Assembly: GCA_021234155.1 (NCBI GenBank)
Contig: JAJEKV010000014.1
Span: 2,472,971 to 2,536,970 of the forward strand
DNA: 64,000 nucleotides
Reading direction: 5' to 3'
Source: Isoetes taiwanensis
Lineage: Eukaryota; Streptophyta; Lycopodiopsida; Isoetales; Isoetaceae
The position numbers were made by a program, and so were the translations under genes. Numbering within the stretch: the stretch's first letter is position 1; every line of letters starts with the position of its first letter. The notes beneath the pieces are model-generated. The model did no database searches. It worked only from the letters and a program-made list of their open reading frames with translations, and was not told the DNA's origin. Positions 14,739 to 27,799 of this stretch are shown here, one piece after another.

Positions 14739-17700
14739 GTGGATCATTTCATGGATCTAGTTTTACAGAAGCTGAAGAAAGGCCCTAGTTTCGCTGTCAG
14801 ATGATGATGAGGATCTTGGGTCAGGGTATGTATTTAAATTGGTCTGCGGGGCAATTTAGAGTAAAATGGTATGTTATGTGTTCGTATGTGGCATCAACAA
14901 TGCCTATATGGATGTTAATTTTCTTGCACTTTGGTAATGACTATATGGTGGGCATCTGCGTCTAATTGGTTGCCCTCTTTGGGAACGATTATTTTTATTT
15001 TAGCACCTTCTTCTTTAATAAAAAGAAAAAAGAAAGTTCTTTGAAGCTTATTACGCCCGTAAACATGCAAAGAAATGTAGGAATCTCTATGAATGCTAAC
15101 AGAAGTCATGTTATAAACCCATAAGCATCTTAGAAACCGCAGTTATACCTCGGAACTTAATTCTTTCATGTTTGGTGCACGTTGGTTGTCACTAAATGGG
15201 ATCTAGACATTCTGATGGTTGCCAAATGCAGGAACTTACCTCGAGCAGAAGCGTGCTCGTAAACAAAAGAGCTATAACAAGTATGAAGCCAATGGGATGG
15301 GCCATGGACTACAACATATTTTAAACAAAAATTAGAAACAGAGCAGCAGCTGGACCGCGATGCAAACAAGAGACAAGGTACAAGGTTTATTGTCCATTAA
15401 GATTTAGGAGATCTGATCCTTATAATAAGTGAGTTAAGTGGTCAATTTATCACGTTTATTTGTAGGAACATCTAGCCAGCTTTGGATAAGGAGCATTACA
15501 TTTGCAATTGAAAGAGGACCATGGTGCAGTAATTTTGGAGTTGAAGTCCAACTCAAAGAACTTTGTTCAACACACAGGCAGAACTATAGACAAAATCTCA
15601 GCTTCAAAGCATGCTGGGCATGGTAGTTATATACAATAGAAGCCAATCTCCCATGCTTAACCAGTCTGACATGTCTTTGGCAACAGGAGAACATGAAGCT
15701 GAAGAGAGGGAATAATGTTGGAATATAATGCTTCAAGAAGAAGTTTCAGGTTCTGTCTTACACCATTAGGTGTTGTCCCTTTATTATCCTTTGTTTCGTT
15801 TTAGTCCCATCGTGGCTTACTCTCAGGGCAAGTATATACTCGTACGCTTTGAAACATTGTGTTTATCTTGGCGATGATTCAATAACCCAGTAATAAAACA
15901 GCTAAAAGAACCAATTGGCTGAGACTGGATTGTCCTATTTGTTGCTCAAAATGATTTGCTCATCATTTGTTGTGCCTGATCTAGCATTAAGAGGGACATT
16001 TTAAAATCATGTTGGCCATTGAAATTTGGTATTGTTAGAAAAGGGCCTTTAAAGTTGGTAATCTAAGTTTAGGATTTTTTCATTGCACACAGGCTTCAGA
16101 GGAACTCGGCACCAAAAATCGCAGGATAAAGAATAATAGTACCATCATGGAATTGCAAAATGACTATATCAGAGCTCGAAAGAAAGAAATTTTACTAGCA
16201 CAAGCAAATTCTGAATCTAGGTATTGTGAACGCTCTAGTTTTGAGGGCTTACCACACGAGTTGGAAATATTCTAATAAGGGATTTGGAAACAATTCAAAG
16301 ATTGGCTATGCACTTAACGACATACAACGAGCAATAATATGCTCAGTATTACGCCGATTAAAAATGTTCAAATTGTTATATGCTATTTTCAGCTTTGCGC
16401 TTGACATGTTCTTTTGGAAACACAGATGGAGAGGAAACGCTATACGAATCTTTACCATTACGAAACAGATGGTGATTATAATCAATGATGATAGCCAGCT
16501 GGTATTTATGCTCAATATTGTGCATGCTTATCAAGATCTTTAGCTGTATCTTGCTAAATTTCATTGTCTACGCCAGGTTATGAAGCAAATGAAACCATTA
16601 GAAGCAAGCCGCTTCGGCTCCAGAGGGAGAAGCATAAAGAGGAGCTGGAATCTCTTGGTAATTGCAGCGGATAAAGCTTCTAATGGATCTTTAATAGATT
16701 AAAGCAACATCTTTGATGTAGTGCAACTTGATAATGAAATGGCTTTGTTGTGCATGTTAGAGACAGCAACTTCTGGTTTTGGGAGACGTTATATTGTTGA
16801 TTCATTTCGCCCATGGTTCATCTGGAGTAAGGGAACACAACAAAAATTCAACATGATGGTTAATCAGTTTACGGCAACAATTTCTGATTAGTGGGAATCT
16901 GCTGTTAGCGGCAGGAGCCGCAGGTGATCCAGAGAAGATGGACACCGACAGTGAACTATTGAGGCTTTCCAAGCAGCAGTAGCGGCTGCAGATGCACGCG
17001 ATCCCACATTTAGAAGTTGTTTTTCCTATTTGAGGCTGCAGAAGTTAATAGGCAGCATTCAATGGAGCTGGAAGAAGAATGAAGAAAATGTATCTTTGCA
17101 GCAGAAATTGAGGATTACGCCTCTGCTTTGAATCCAAGAATATCGAAATTGTAAATCTTCAAGGTGTGCTTGGGCAGCATTATGCAGAGAGTGAAGCTAA
17201 GGTTGGAAACCTTGAGGATATGGCTTCTTTATTGTCTTCTTACCTAGTAATCAACGAATTTTGGCAAAAATCAGGAACGGCTTCGTTGGGAATTAAAGCG
17301 TGCCAAAGAGGAGAACACCAGCTATCCAAGAAGTTGAAGGTATGCTTCGAAGTTTTATTATTGCACTTAAAGGCTGTAGATCAGCCAAGAAAGAGGTCTC
17401 ATCAAATCAAGAATGAGACAAAAGTTTGCATTTCCGCTATGCTTAATAATGGAAGATTTTCATTCATATTTTACCTTGTATCATGTAATTTTGGTGGATT
17501 GATCACATGGTTGAGAATCTGTTAGATTAATGAACATGTTAATAATGAACATATTTATCGAGTAGAAAGCCTCATGATCTCCTGTCAGGTTGCTGTCATC
17601 AAATAGAAGATAAGGAAAAGACAGGAAGAGCCAAATTTCAGGAAAAAGTTGGCAGTAGCAGAAGGAGGAGGCTGAGATCCAAGAAAAGATGCAGAAGTTG

Positions 17701-18720
17701 GAGGATGATGTATCGCCACGCCATGCATTGAACAAAGCATGACGCTACCAACAGGATGTCATCGGACTCAGATTATTATGTTGACAGGTGGCTTCCTAGG
17801 TTAATCATTCGCTTAATTAGCCTTCATAACTATGCTGCAAGATAAATTTGTTGTTCCCACAAATTTTTGCCATCTGCAACTCCAAAAGCTGATGCGTAAG
17901 AGATGATAAGCAGAACATGCTATCTTATTTCATATGTCTTGAACTTGCCGGTATTAATTGTAATCAAGCTGTTGGTGATTATTTTGAGAGGGAGAATAAT
18001 GTTTTCGAGGCGGATCCTCCCCCTTCTCCCCATCCCAAAGGTGGTAAAAGATTCTATCCCGAACCTCGGTGTTAATGTTAACAGGTTCTGATCTTATGGC
18101 ACGTGATGCCTTTGATTCTCTGATGATGATAAGTGCCGTAGGTCTGGCCCAGAAAAGCTCTGGAAGGGAGGGTTCAGAGTGTCTTCAGGGTTGCCAGGAC
18201 GCTTTGTTATGGCATGCTAGGGTTCGGCTAGCAGACACTCGGCAACCCTTCGCGCGACAAACCAGGCGTAAATCCAGCTTGACCGTCGCTACTACATTTT
18301 TAAGGCCGGTATATAGGCAGCATTACTTCAACCCCAACAAATTCAGTGGCCATGGAGCGCCCCGCAGATCTCGGGATTTGATTTCGCCTCAAGGAGTCAG
18401 AGGAACCGACAGGAGTGGAAAAGGGCAGGAGCCGGGAGCAAACGAATGGTCCGGCGCGTTTAAACGCCATAGCGGCTTCCATTCTGATTCCCGTTCGGAT
18501 CGCCCTTCAAAATTCAGGTTCAAAGATTGGCGGGGTCACCATCACCATATTCAGTTACCTGGACATGACCAAGCAAAGCTTCTTTCTAGATATTCTCTCT
18601 CAGTTTTGAACCTGGAAAACTGCAACCACCCCAAACAGCATATCCTAATAGTGCTGATACAGAATTCCCTCAGTTCCTCTTATCTCCACAACCCTCCACT
18701 AATCAATACAAGGGGGTTTT
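14739..18720 (+). pseudogene. Golgin candidate 3/4-like gene, damaged
   Basis: Exon-like blocks on the plus strand match the plant GC3/GC4 golgins, coiled-coil tethers of the Golgi rim whose C-terminal GRAB-type domain binds ARF1. The blocks in order are as follows. About 14,739-14,826 is an acidic stretch (SDDDEDLGS) before a GTATG donor. 16,092-16,218 and 16,576-16,675 are coiled coil (LQREKHKEELESL). About 16,930 reads EKMDTDSELL. 17,132-17,201 reads NIEIVNLQGVLGQHYAESEAK broken by a GTT donor. 17,275-17,339 reads ERLRWELKRAKEEN before GTATGC. 17,712-17,786 has the family's ALEQSMTRLNRM-like segment ending at DSDYYVDR. 17,948-17,995 has the IVIKLL core of the GRAB region. 18,085-18,250 matches EVLDLMxRMLGF followed by a GLPGRF motif. 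About 18,658-18,710 is the DTEF tail. Block order and the splice-like boundaries agree with the family. Small indels change the reading register inside several exons, so this is a pseudogene or an error-rich assembly of a real gene. Upstream exons encoding most of the long coiled coil are missing or unrecognisable. Confidence 0.72.
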
Positions 18721-19866
18721 TAATGTCGTAAACCGAACTGCTTTATGCCATGATTCTTTTTACTGCCACAAAATTTGATGTGTTAGTTAACGGAATACGC
18801 AATCTTCGCAGAATGAGAATGTCATGGCGCTTTAAAGAGCTCATCCCGGCACCGCCTCATACGGACGCCCACAAAGCGAACAGCAGGCTTGAGTCGTATA
18901 TTTATAGCGGCTGCAATGTAATCCGACACCACGTATCACGCATCAGTTGATCAATATTGTTGTGGAAAGATTCTTGCCTACAGCAGCTTAGTCCAAGCTA
19001 GTGTCGTTACAATGTTACAAATGCCCGCCCTACCAAGCATCTAAAAATTGTGTAAGGCTCCATTACCACTTTTTCTTACACTCCCAAGTTTCTGGAGGTT
19101 TTGCCTTTTTTTGGCCCAAGTTGCCGTTGTTTGTGGGGCTCATATTTGATATCTCTCTCTCGATCTCCTCGGGGTCAGCTGCTTCTAGGTTCTGGTGGAC
19201 ATGTTTATGTTCATCCTGTGGTTTCCTCAGGATTTTAAAAATACTATTCCATCTGGCCCATCTATCTATCTATCTATCTATCTATCTGTTCACCATCCCG
19301 CCCGTTCTGTATTTCAGCTTCCGTATTTCACCTGTTTTGTTCTTTCTGCACAGTGCACTCCTTCGGTGAGCTTGTGCTGCCACCCTCGCGGACTCCACGG
19401 TAAGCAGGTCCCCAGTTTACCTCGGCCTCTGTGCTGGCATGCCAAGTACTGTGTTTTACCCTCTAATTAATTCTAAACCGCCCATAATTATGATTTGGTT
19501 AAAGTACGTTTCAAATTAACAGCCCCAGACTATGTTTCTTTGATGTTCGCTATTTTGGCCGTTCGCTTTTGTTGCTCGAAGTTTAGTATTTCCTTGGATC
19601 AAGTTGTCATTGTTCAGCACCCATATTCTACGTAATCTTTTTGTTTTGGTTGTGCTTATGTCTTTGTATCCAAGGTTCCCAGGTTTTTCCACAGTATGCA
19701 AGCAGCAGCCGAGATCCCTTAATTTAATCACGAGGGACTAATCACATCGAAAGTGCATGTGCAAGAACCTGCAAGCAGCGGGCCAAGTTGATGGCGTTAA
19801 ATGCACCGGTGGACGTGGGCTTGGTGCTCCAGTTAGAAGCTCTGCCCGATCTAGTCCAATCACAGC
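18721..19866. other. 3' flank of golgin locus, unassigned
   Basis: No gene is recognised. The stretch is T-rich in its middle part, which may be former 3' untranslated sequence, and it contains a tetranucleotide microsatellite at 19,261. Confidence 0.35.
19261..19288 (+). repeat. (TCTA)n microsatellite
   Basis: Seven uninterrupted copies of the tetranucleotide TCTA. A simple sequence repeat. Confidence 0.95.
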
Positions 19867-19869
19867 AGG

Positions 19870-20370
19870 CGACGAATACTATGAATATTATGATACAAAC
19901 CTTTGTATCTTTTGTTGTCTTCTTTGAATTTGTCGGCAACGGACTATTTCAATGGCAAGTAAAGCCTTTAAATTCTTCAACAATGCATCAGAATCTCGGT
20001 CGTTTGAAACCGGTATCAGACCGGCCTTTAAGTTAGATAAGATCCCAGCCGCCAGATACCAACCCTGAAACGTCACAGCTTAGCATCGTGAGCAATGTTG
20101 GATCCTTGGGAGTTGACATGACCCAATTCTGTGAGAGTAAGTAAGTTGAGGTTGTGGAATTAGGATATTAATGGTTCTTCTTTCAAAGACAATTGGAGAT
20201 GCCATCCCTAGGGATGGTACAAACCATGATGATATTGGAGATGGATTAGTGAATCAGCCGACATTGCGGCATTTCACCAAACCGCTGGAGAATTGTCATT
20301 ATATTTACGGGCCTAAATTTGAAGGGAGGATCAGAATTGCGACTCGGCCAATTTGATGGGCCAAGATAAT
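19870..20370 (+). mobile_element. Remnant of the long-LTR family (LTR tail, internal region, LTR head)
   Basis: This is a diverged copy of the 42,110-42,680 segment. An LTR tail (19,870-20,079) containing CTTTTGTATCTTTTGTTGTC-like and TTAAGTTAGATAAGATCCC sequence is followed by a degenerate initiator-Met primer site (20,080-20,092). A short internal region comes next, with the shared string GATGATATTGGAGATGGATTAG. A purine tract (about 20,321-20,330) and the start of the 3' LTR up to a TTGATGGGCC match end the copy. The element is broken and old, and both LTRs are truncated. It shows that the short internal region is a family property rather than a single deletion. Confidence 0.7.
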
Positions 20371-20596
20371 CAGATTTATCTATCTATCTGAAATTACATT
20401 ATGATTTGGAATTTCTTATTTTGTCCAACCATATATTTTGGCTATTCATATTTTCCCTTTAATTGGTTCCTTTTCCTACTTTGCATCAAATCGCATGCAA
20501 GAGTTGCATAGACGTCTTACTTTATACCGCCCGACGATAATCGCATCGCCCGTCATTGTATACTGGCATTCCCACTGGCTGGTACCAATCCTATAC

Positions 20597-22000
20597 GTAA
20601 GTAGCCCTTTAGGGCAACCTTTTGCTAGGAGTGTTCATGATATTAATGTGCACATGTGCACATTAATGAGGGCAATACCTTTCCATGGCGGCATATCTTG
20701 CCACCGAAGCCATTAAAGGCGGAAGCGGGGCCCAATTATCCCGCCACGCCACTGGAATTGTTCCCAGCCTAAACCCCATGTCTATTTAGGGTAGGGAAAA
20801 CCCTAGTTTAGCGAAGCCAGCCCTTAGGGCTTGAGCCCGGGCTGTACGCCCCAAAGAGCCAAAACCGCCTCCCGTGACGGGCCTGAAATTTAATTATGCA
20901 TCGGGCTCGGACCATCAGCTCGCTAGGATGGTTGAACTTCAGTCGCGAGGAGCCACCAAGGATCGAGATGGTCACTGAATAGCCGGAAACCGCCTTCTAG
21001 TCATAGGAACAGCGAGGTCGTAATCGCCTATTAAATTGCTCCATAGTAGCTATCTACATCTTAGAGCCGGATGACTAATCCAAAGAACCTAACTCTATGA
21101 TTAGATCTAGTTCTTCGCTTCTTTCCGCGGATGTATTTGATGATGTATTGCGGAACTCCTTGTATCGAAGGGGTAGAGGCCCTAAAGCTTTGTGGAAGGT
21201 TGATGCCCTGGTTAGCCTCTGTTATCAATCAGAGATCTCTACCTGCGCTATCGCACCCAGTCGCCGTGGGGCGGAAATGCGATCACGGGCAAAGGAGGTT
21301 CATGTCCTCGACTCTTTGAATCCATCCCCTGGTGTGTGTTTCCACGGGATCATTGTGATTGTAATTACCTGGGCCTACCAATCGAAAGCGCAAGGCATGG
21401 GTTCGACACCGCGGAAGTGGTGTACACTTTCCGTTGGGTTCACCATCACCTGGCAAAGGGCCCTCTAGTCACCTTTGAGCTTAGCATGTAGATCTCCTCG
21501 AGGGAGTGATCCCTACCCGCCCCATCGGAACTGGCGATGAGTCTGATAGGTCAGCCCTCTGCTTATGCATCCCAAGGGCCGTACCAGTTCAATACCTTTC
21601 AGCCTACTCCAGTGCGTAATGTGGAGGGGCTTTTAATGACAACCTAATGCCATAGCCTTATGCCAAACAAACCCATTGCCGCAATTCTTCCAACGGAACC
21701 TGGCGACCACTTTGAGTCCGAGCCTTTATGGTATCCCGCATGTGCTCATTCTCTGGCGAGAGGTGTGGATGACCGACCTTCCAGATAACGCCATTGTTTG
21801 TGCCACCTGGCTGCGTTCACTTCCAGCCAGTGGTGTTCCCGAGGGAGACAGACGATACCTTCACTCTTCCCAACGTAACTTCGCTACGTGCAAAGGATGG
21901 CGGAGGGCCCTCAGACAAGATGGAGCTGGTGTGGGGAAGAACTTCCTCGGCTTGTATACCCGGCGGAGTGCACCGTGATAATGAAGTAGGGGACGTCACA
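20597..22000 (+). repeat. 5' LTR of the gypsy element
   Basis: It aligns along its length with 31,916-33,308. Shared blocks include CACATGTGCACATTAATGAG near the start, CCCTATGATTAGATCTAGTTC-like sequence in the middle (about 21,090-21,165), and GTGGGGAAGAACTTCC near the end. It ends GACGTCACA just before the primer-binding site. The first bases are degenerate relative to the TGTAGCAGCCC start of the 3' LTR. Confidence 0.8.
20642..20667. repeat. 26-bp perfect palindrome near the LTR start
   Basis: ATTAATGTGCACA followed directly by its exact reverse complement. It lies about 45 bp inside the LTR. The 3' LTR keeps most of it (ATGTGCACATTAAT) with changes in the left arm. Confidence 0.9.
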
Positions 22001-22001
22001 G

Positions 22002-22015
22002 CCGGGTATCAGAGC
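22002..22015 (+). promoter_or_regulatory. Primer-binding site (initiator tRNA-Met)
   Basis: GGTATCAGAGC directly after the 5' LTR matches 11 of the 12 bases of the common plant site TGGTATCAGAGC. It primes minus-strand synthesis in LTR retrotransposons. Confidence 0.75.
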
Positions 22016-25000
22016 AATAGTTCCGGAGTAATCACATGCCAACTCCACCACGTCTTGAGTACCGAACTTTGATAATCCTCGCTTCTCTAAAAGCGGTAGT
22101 TTTTCTCACCCTTTGTAGCCTATGCTATTAGCAAATGGGAATTATGAATTGGAACTCAACGCGATTTAAAGTTTGTTTTCAAAAAATTTCTTCCAAGTGA
22201 GGTGGTTCCATTACCGCCTGCAACTAAATTTTTGTTTTGAAGTTTAGGCTGCCAAAGCCGTATATTGATTTGAAGCGTTCACCCAAACATGAGAACGGTG
22301 AAAATAATATGGTAAGGCTAATTTGCTGTAGGAATTAGTTAGAATAGTATGTTTCGACATTCCTGTCCCGAAAGGATTCATGTACCGCTACCGGTCGCGA
22401 AACTAAACATTAGTATTGGAACGAGGCTAAGTCAGTGGAGACCAATAGGTAGTGAAAAGCCCCAAATAAGTATAAGTTTTGATAAGGAAAGCCCAGCATG
22501 TTAAATGTGTGAGCAACTTGTTGACCTAAAATTCCACAAGCTTATAATGGATGAAACTCTCATTTTTTCGGGTCTGGGGCTTCTCCCTCCTTAGAAATCC
22601 TTCGGGCTTCTTCCTAACTTTTGAAGTAGGACATCTCTACGCTTTATCCGGGATTGAGATCCAGAAAGCATGGTTCAACCAAACAGTATCATGGTGTTTG
22701 CCGCCTCAGCGTAGTTTTCACCAAATTTGAAGTGAGGATCATTCGGAAGATGTCGCGGAGAGGCTCACAGTAGGGGATGTTCCCGGCCGGACGAGGGGGA
22801 GCAAGACACGGCCCCATCTGGACTGAGGTCAAACTGAAGCAGGCAGTAGCAGACAGCTACATCACCAACCCATGGGACTCAGGAGACGCAGGGAGGTGCG
22901 CAGCCAGCCGAGGCGGGAGATCCAGCAGCCAGTGAACAAAGCGGCATTCATCTCGACGAATCTACCCAAACTCTAGGGATAGCTGTGTGATGTGTCCGGA
23001 GCCACGGAGGTAGCGTAATCTTTAGAAGGTTCATCGTAGCACGAAATGGTAAGAGAAGGGAAGACAAAAGAGGGAAAAGTACAAGAGGAACAAAAGGCGC
23101 TAGAAGAGAAGAAGAGTGCCAAAAGGGAAGTTCGCGGGTCGGGTATAAGGAGAACTATGGACTGCCCGCAGGAAGACGCAGCCAACCCCAACATCGGGAC
23201 ACTCGTGAGCCAAGAACCCGACGAAATCCCCGCAAACCCCTCCACGACTCTTCCAGGAGGACTTCACCCTATCGCCGCAGCGGAAGCCTTCCTTCCAAGC
23301 ACCCAAAGGACGAAAGGTGAGGTACCCCAGCCCGCACCTCAAGCGCAACCCCGCAAGACCAAGTGAGCCCTCCGAAAGTAAATCTCTGCAAGATGGACAG
23401 AAAGAAGCAACCACTAATCTCACCCTGAAGCCCACGCTTCACCACGCAAAGACTACCAGAGGAAGATGAGAGCACGCAGGCCCATACTTTGTTGTGTCGT
23501 GGAGTAGCCTCACGCCAAATACTACAAAGAAAAAATAGGTTAAGCCGATCGAGGAGGCCAATTCAAATCCAAGCAGCTGAAAACCTTTAAGGCCGCCACC
23601 AATCGCAAGCCCAAGGTTCCTGCCGCCACCCGTGAAGAAAGTTTACAGGGAAGAGGGAGAGAAAGAGTTTTTTTGAAGTGAGATCAGGATTAATTCTCGG
23701 CTCCTAATCCCCGTCTCCCCGCCTTGCTACAGGCGTGAAGTGATGCAGCTCATGCAACGCACTTCCCGAGTTTACTTCCGACGAGGCGTCATTGCAATGT
23801 AAGATATACTATAAAAGATAGTGCAACATTTTGAATATTCGTTCATTCGTACCATCCACGCTTGAGCGGAACTTAATGCTTTATTAAGACATGAGTCTTG
23901 GCGACCTCGATTAAGCGGAACCTAGAAACTTTGTTGTAAATAATAATAAAATTTTAAATATAATCACCTTTGTGTACTCGGATGGACAACCGGTTGAATT
24001 AGGAGCAAATTAATAAGTTTTAGCTTTTATTTCAAAGAAATAGGACATTTGGGAGTCGAGAGATTGATGTTCGATAAAACTCTCGTCGCGAAAACAAGTG
24101 TTATATTGAGTTTTAGGCTTAAGCCGCAGACCTCTACTTCAAGTTTAACGTAAAATACCCAAATTGACCAAATAAGGGGCCCATTCTCACAAACGGTTTC
24201 CAACAATTCCCGCTACACCATTAGTTTACCCAAGTTGACACTTTTGATCGAATGAGATCGATAAGTCTCACAGCCGCTACCAGTCGCGAAACAAAAGTTG
24301 TTTTGAAGCGAGGCTAAGCCGCAGACCCTACCACTTTCTTCACCGTGACTTGTCAAAGTCACCTTCAACCTACCGTGATAGCATCTCTTAGGTAACCTAG
24401 CCTTGTTCAAGCATCTCCTATAGTCCTCAAACTCCTATTTTAACCTCGATAAGCTTAGAACACCAACCCCAGGGAAATTTTCTTTTCAAGTCATCCAAAA
24501 ATTAGGGTTTCCTTTCTGCAACAGACCCGCCATTTCTCGATAGCACCCCACAACTGCCTCCCGCCTTCTGGTAGCTTCCATTTCCCCAACCCCGAGTATT
24601 TTGCAACCGCTTTGTTACCCTCTTCCTCGCAATTAATCAATGGCAACTTCTGATTTCACGATGGTACAAATACCAGCGCCATGTCGGCCGAGGTCGACGG
24701 CCGACCAAATCTTCCGTGATCTTCAGATGAGGTAGATCGCCCCGCAACCTTTGCACGCACTTCTTTATAGTAGAGTCCGACTGAAGTTTCAAGCTAGGGT
24801 AGAAACCGCAAATGTTTAAAGTAACTCCCCCCTTGTGATATTTGTTCTCGACAACCCCAGGGCAAGATAGGACGATGTCCCTAACACTTTTATCACCTCA
24901 TGCCGCACCGCATTAATTCCCCAGCCACGTCCTAATCGCCATCAGATCTGCACTTCTTCAAAGACCGCCTCGGCAATCTTTCAACCAACGTCGGAACACC

Positions 25001-27799
25001 GTGGGGAAACCTCCATTCCCCCATGGATCGCGGGACCCATTAGCCATAAAGAAGAATAAATCCGCCACGCATCGCAATCGTGAGCTGTTAGCGAAGAAGA
25101 AGACCTTGGATGAACAGAATTGAGAGAGGAAGACGATGTCGAAGCCCGACCAAATGGAGGAGCTACGCATGCTGAGCAGAGTGGCAAGACTTTCAAAAAG
25201 CAGTTTCCAGACTCGAGTCGCTGGGCTTACCCCTAAGCATACCATAAGCCTAGCTCCCCATTATCGCCGGTTGCGAGGAGTTTCGCCCTAAGCCATTATT
25301 CAAACCTCCCGAGTGCGTGGAAAGTGAGTATCGACTGGAAGAGTTTACCGCACTAACCCGGCGACGACTTTAATCACCATCGCCCCCAGGAGATCCTACT
25401 CTCCGCGCGGAAGCCGAAGACTATTAACGGAGAGCCACATCCGCTTCCACGTTAATATCAGCGTATTTGAGGCAGCGCTGCAACAAGCCGCCCACGCAGG
25501 AAGAGTTCCTTGCTCTTCGTGAACGATGTATCCGGCGCACTTCTAAACATCCTAACGCGAAGCTCGCCCGCGAAGACTCCCTGATAGGATGTTTTAATTC
25601 GACCTCGTGAGGGCTTCAAAGAAATGAGATCATTGTGGAGCTCACCACCAAGTGGAGGTTGGATGATTTCGAAGCGTATTACGAGTCGGATACCGAAAGT
25701 GGCCTAGGACTGCTCCTGTTCCATTGCGTCACTACTTACTGGCTTCCCGCCAATCACGATGGATGGAAGAATAGCTTATTCACCGCTAAAGTCACCCCGT
25801 GAGGTTTAGGAAGGGTAGCGCTGTCACTGTAATTCCTCGTGGATTCTACCGCAAGATGCAATTTCGCTACCCCTTAACAATCGAAAGTATGTAATCCCTG
25901 TGAAGAGAGCTGTGAGGCACTCCGGACGCCTTCGACTTCTCGCCATACCTTACAAGCGGCAAAGAATCGGGTTTCGGGCTGATGCAGTTTTACACCTCCC
26001 ACCTTGTAGTAGAAGATTTTGAAAGAGCATTACGGGTGATCTCCAAACAGTTCTGAGGAACTGGCCATCTCAAGGGGAACAGCCCAAGGAAAAGTTCCCC
26101 GAGATAACCACCCATCGCATCAACGTAAATGATTGAAGTGAGGTTGCAAATTTTGCATTAGTGTAATATGTCATAAATAGACATTCTTCCTTAAATTATA
26201 AATGTTTTGTTGATATATTTTGTGTCCCCAACCATGCCAACAAACATAAATAATGCAAGAAAGCAAGGTGTTCAACCATGTAGATATAAACCACTTGTGT
26301 ATGCAAAGAGGTCCAACGGCGTATGGAACCACAAAATCGCTGGAACTTTACAGGCAGAGTCTCGCCAGCCAGTCCGGCAAGGAACCCGCTTAGTGAATTT
26401 GGACAAATGACCCCGCATAAAGACGCAAATGAGTGGACCTCGAAAGGCATAAAGGTTTCGCCAATGCATGTGCGCAGAGCAGGCCCTGGTAGTAACGCCT
26501 AACCGGGCCGCAAAGCACGGAGAATGCGTATACGGCAGCGAGGAGTGAGAAGGGAACCCCCTCACCGCACCGAATTGGGCCTCGATTCGACCGACTCGAG
26601 AAGAAGAAGAGCGTAACCAAGTCCCAGCATCGAAAGGCGAGGGTAGAACCACTCGGAGGGACGGTTGTAAGGGACACGGCGAACCCTCCCTCAATTTCAC
26701 CGGTATTGAAGTAGATCGATTGGGAAATGTTTGAAGGCCAGAAGTTCGAGCAATTCTCAAAAGGAACAGTCGCATGGAGTGCAGGCCTGGCTTTGACGAA
26801 GAGCCATCATTCCGCAATGCCTGCTGGTATGAAGGATAAGGATAAAGCGCAGAGGGTAAACAAACAACCTGGAAGGAGCAGACGATTGGCAGCGTTAAGT
26901 GCCAAGGCTCATGGTTTTGGGCGCAGATATTTTGCAGTGTCAAGAAGTTTATAAAGTTTCGCCATTCCAAGTAAGAGAGCACAAGTCCAAGATGATGCAA
27001 GAAATTTGGCTGTAAGCAAAGAAGGTAACAAGCCGTACATTTAAATACGCAGGAACGAGGCTAAGGTCAGATGTGCCAAAGTTAGTAGAGGAGAAAGTAT
27101 TAACGCAGCGTGGAAAGCTACAATAGTCCCAACAGAGAACCGTGTCAAGGGCAATAACCCGGTAGAACGGTGAATGAAGCCGGAGTCCGCAATAAGTTTG
27201 CAAGGAACAGGACCTCGAATAAATGCGTAGGCAGCAGATACTGCGATAAAGGCAAGGCAACGTGCGCCGTACCGGCGAAATTTCAGACTCACCAGAGCCC
27301 CATATAGTGGCAATCAAGGGCTTAGAGAAGAAGCAGTATCTTCAAAGACAAACAGCAAAGGCTTCCAAACTACTCCAAAGCCGCGCTATCCTTCGTTTAC
27401 ACCAAGGAGAAGAGAGACAGAGTGCATAGAAAGCGTTTCGGTTTCGTGTGTTTCACCAGCATAGAACAGCCGAACGACATATGTCATGAGTGCAAATAAG
27501 AAGTGAGTTGGGAGATTGGGATACTTTGATCGACGACGACGCCGAGGGAAATTCGCTAATTACATGTGGTGAGGGCCATAATATCTTTGCCGTTAAATAG
27601 ATACGTGAGCAAGCAGAGATTTATAGCAATTCCATTGCAGAGGAAAGCGTCAGTACGTCATTTATAGTCCCTCGATAGATTCGAAGTAGCCAGCTAACTT
27701 CTGTGACTTTAATCGGTTCAAATGCTGAAGAAACCATTAAAGTCGCCAAGGTCCGCTTGTCTTGCAGCAAGTGGAGCAAGAAGGCGTAATTTGCAAAGT

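Noticed and set aside
18069-18731. 220-codon frame as a separate gene
   Set aside because: Its first part is the golgin GRAB-region exon read partly out of register; the remainder covers the degraded tail of the same gene.
20380-20400. TCTATCTATCTG string at 20,376 as an extension of the 19,261 microsatellite
   Set aside because: Only two to three units, and over 1 kb away.
26272-27000. 242-codon minus-strand frame
   Set aside because: Antisense to the decayed gypsy internal region, with no recognisable domain; most likely a chance frame in GC-richer DNA.
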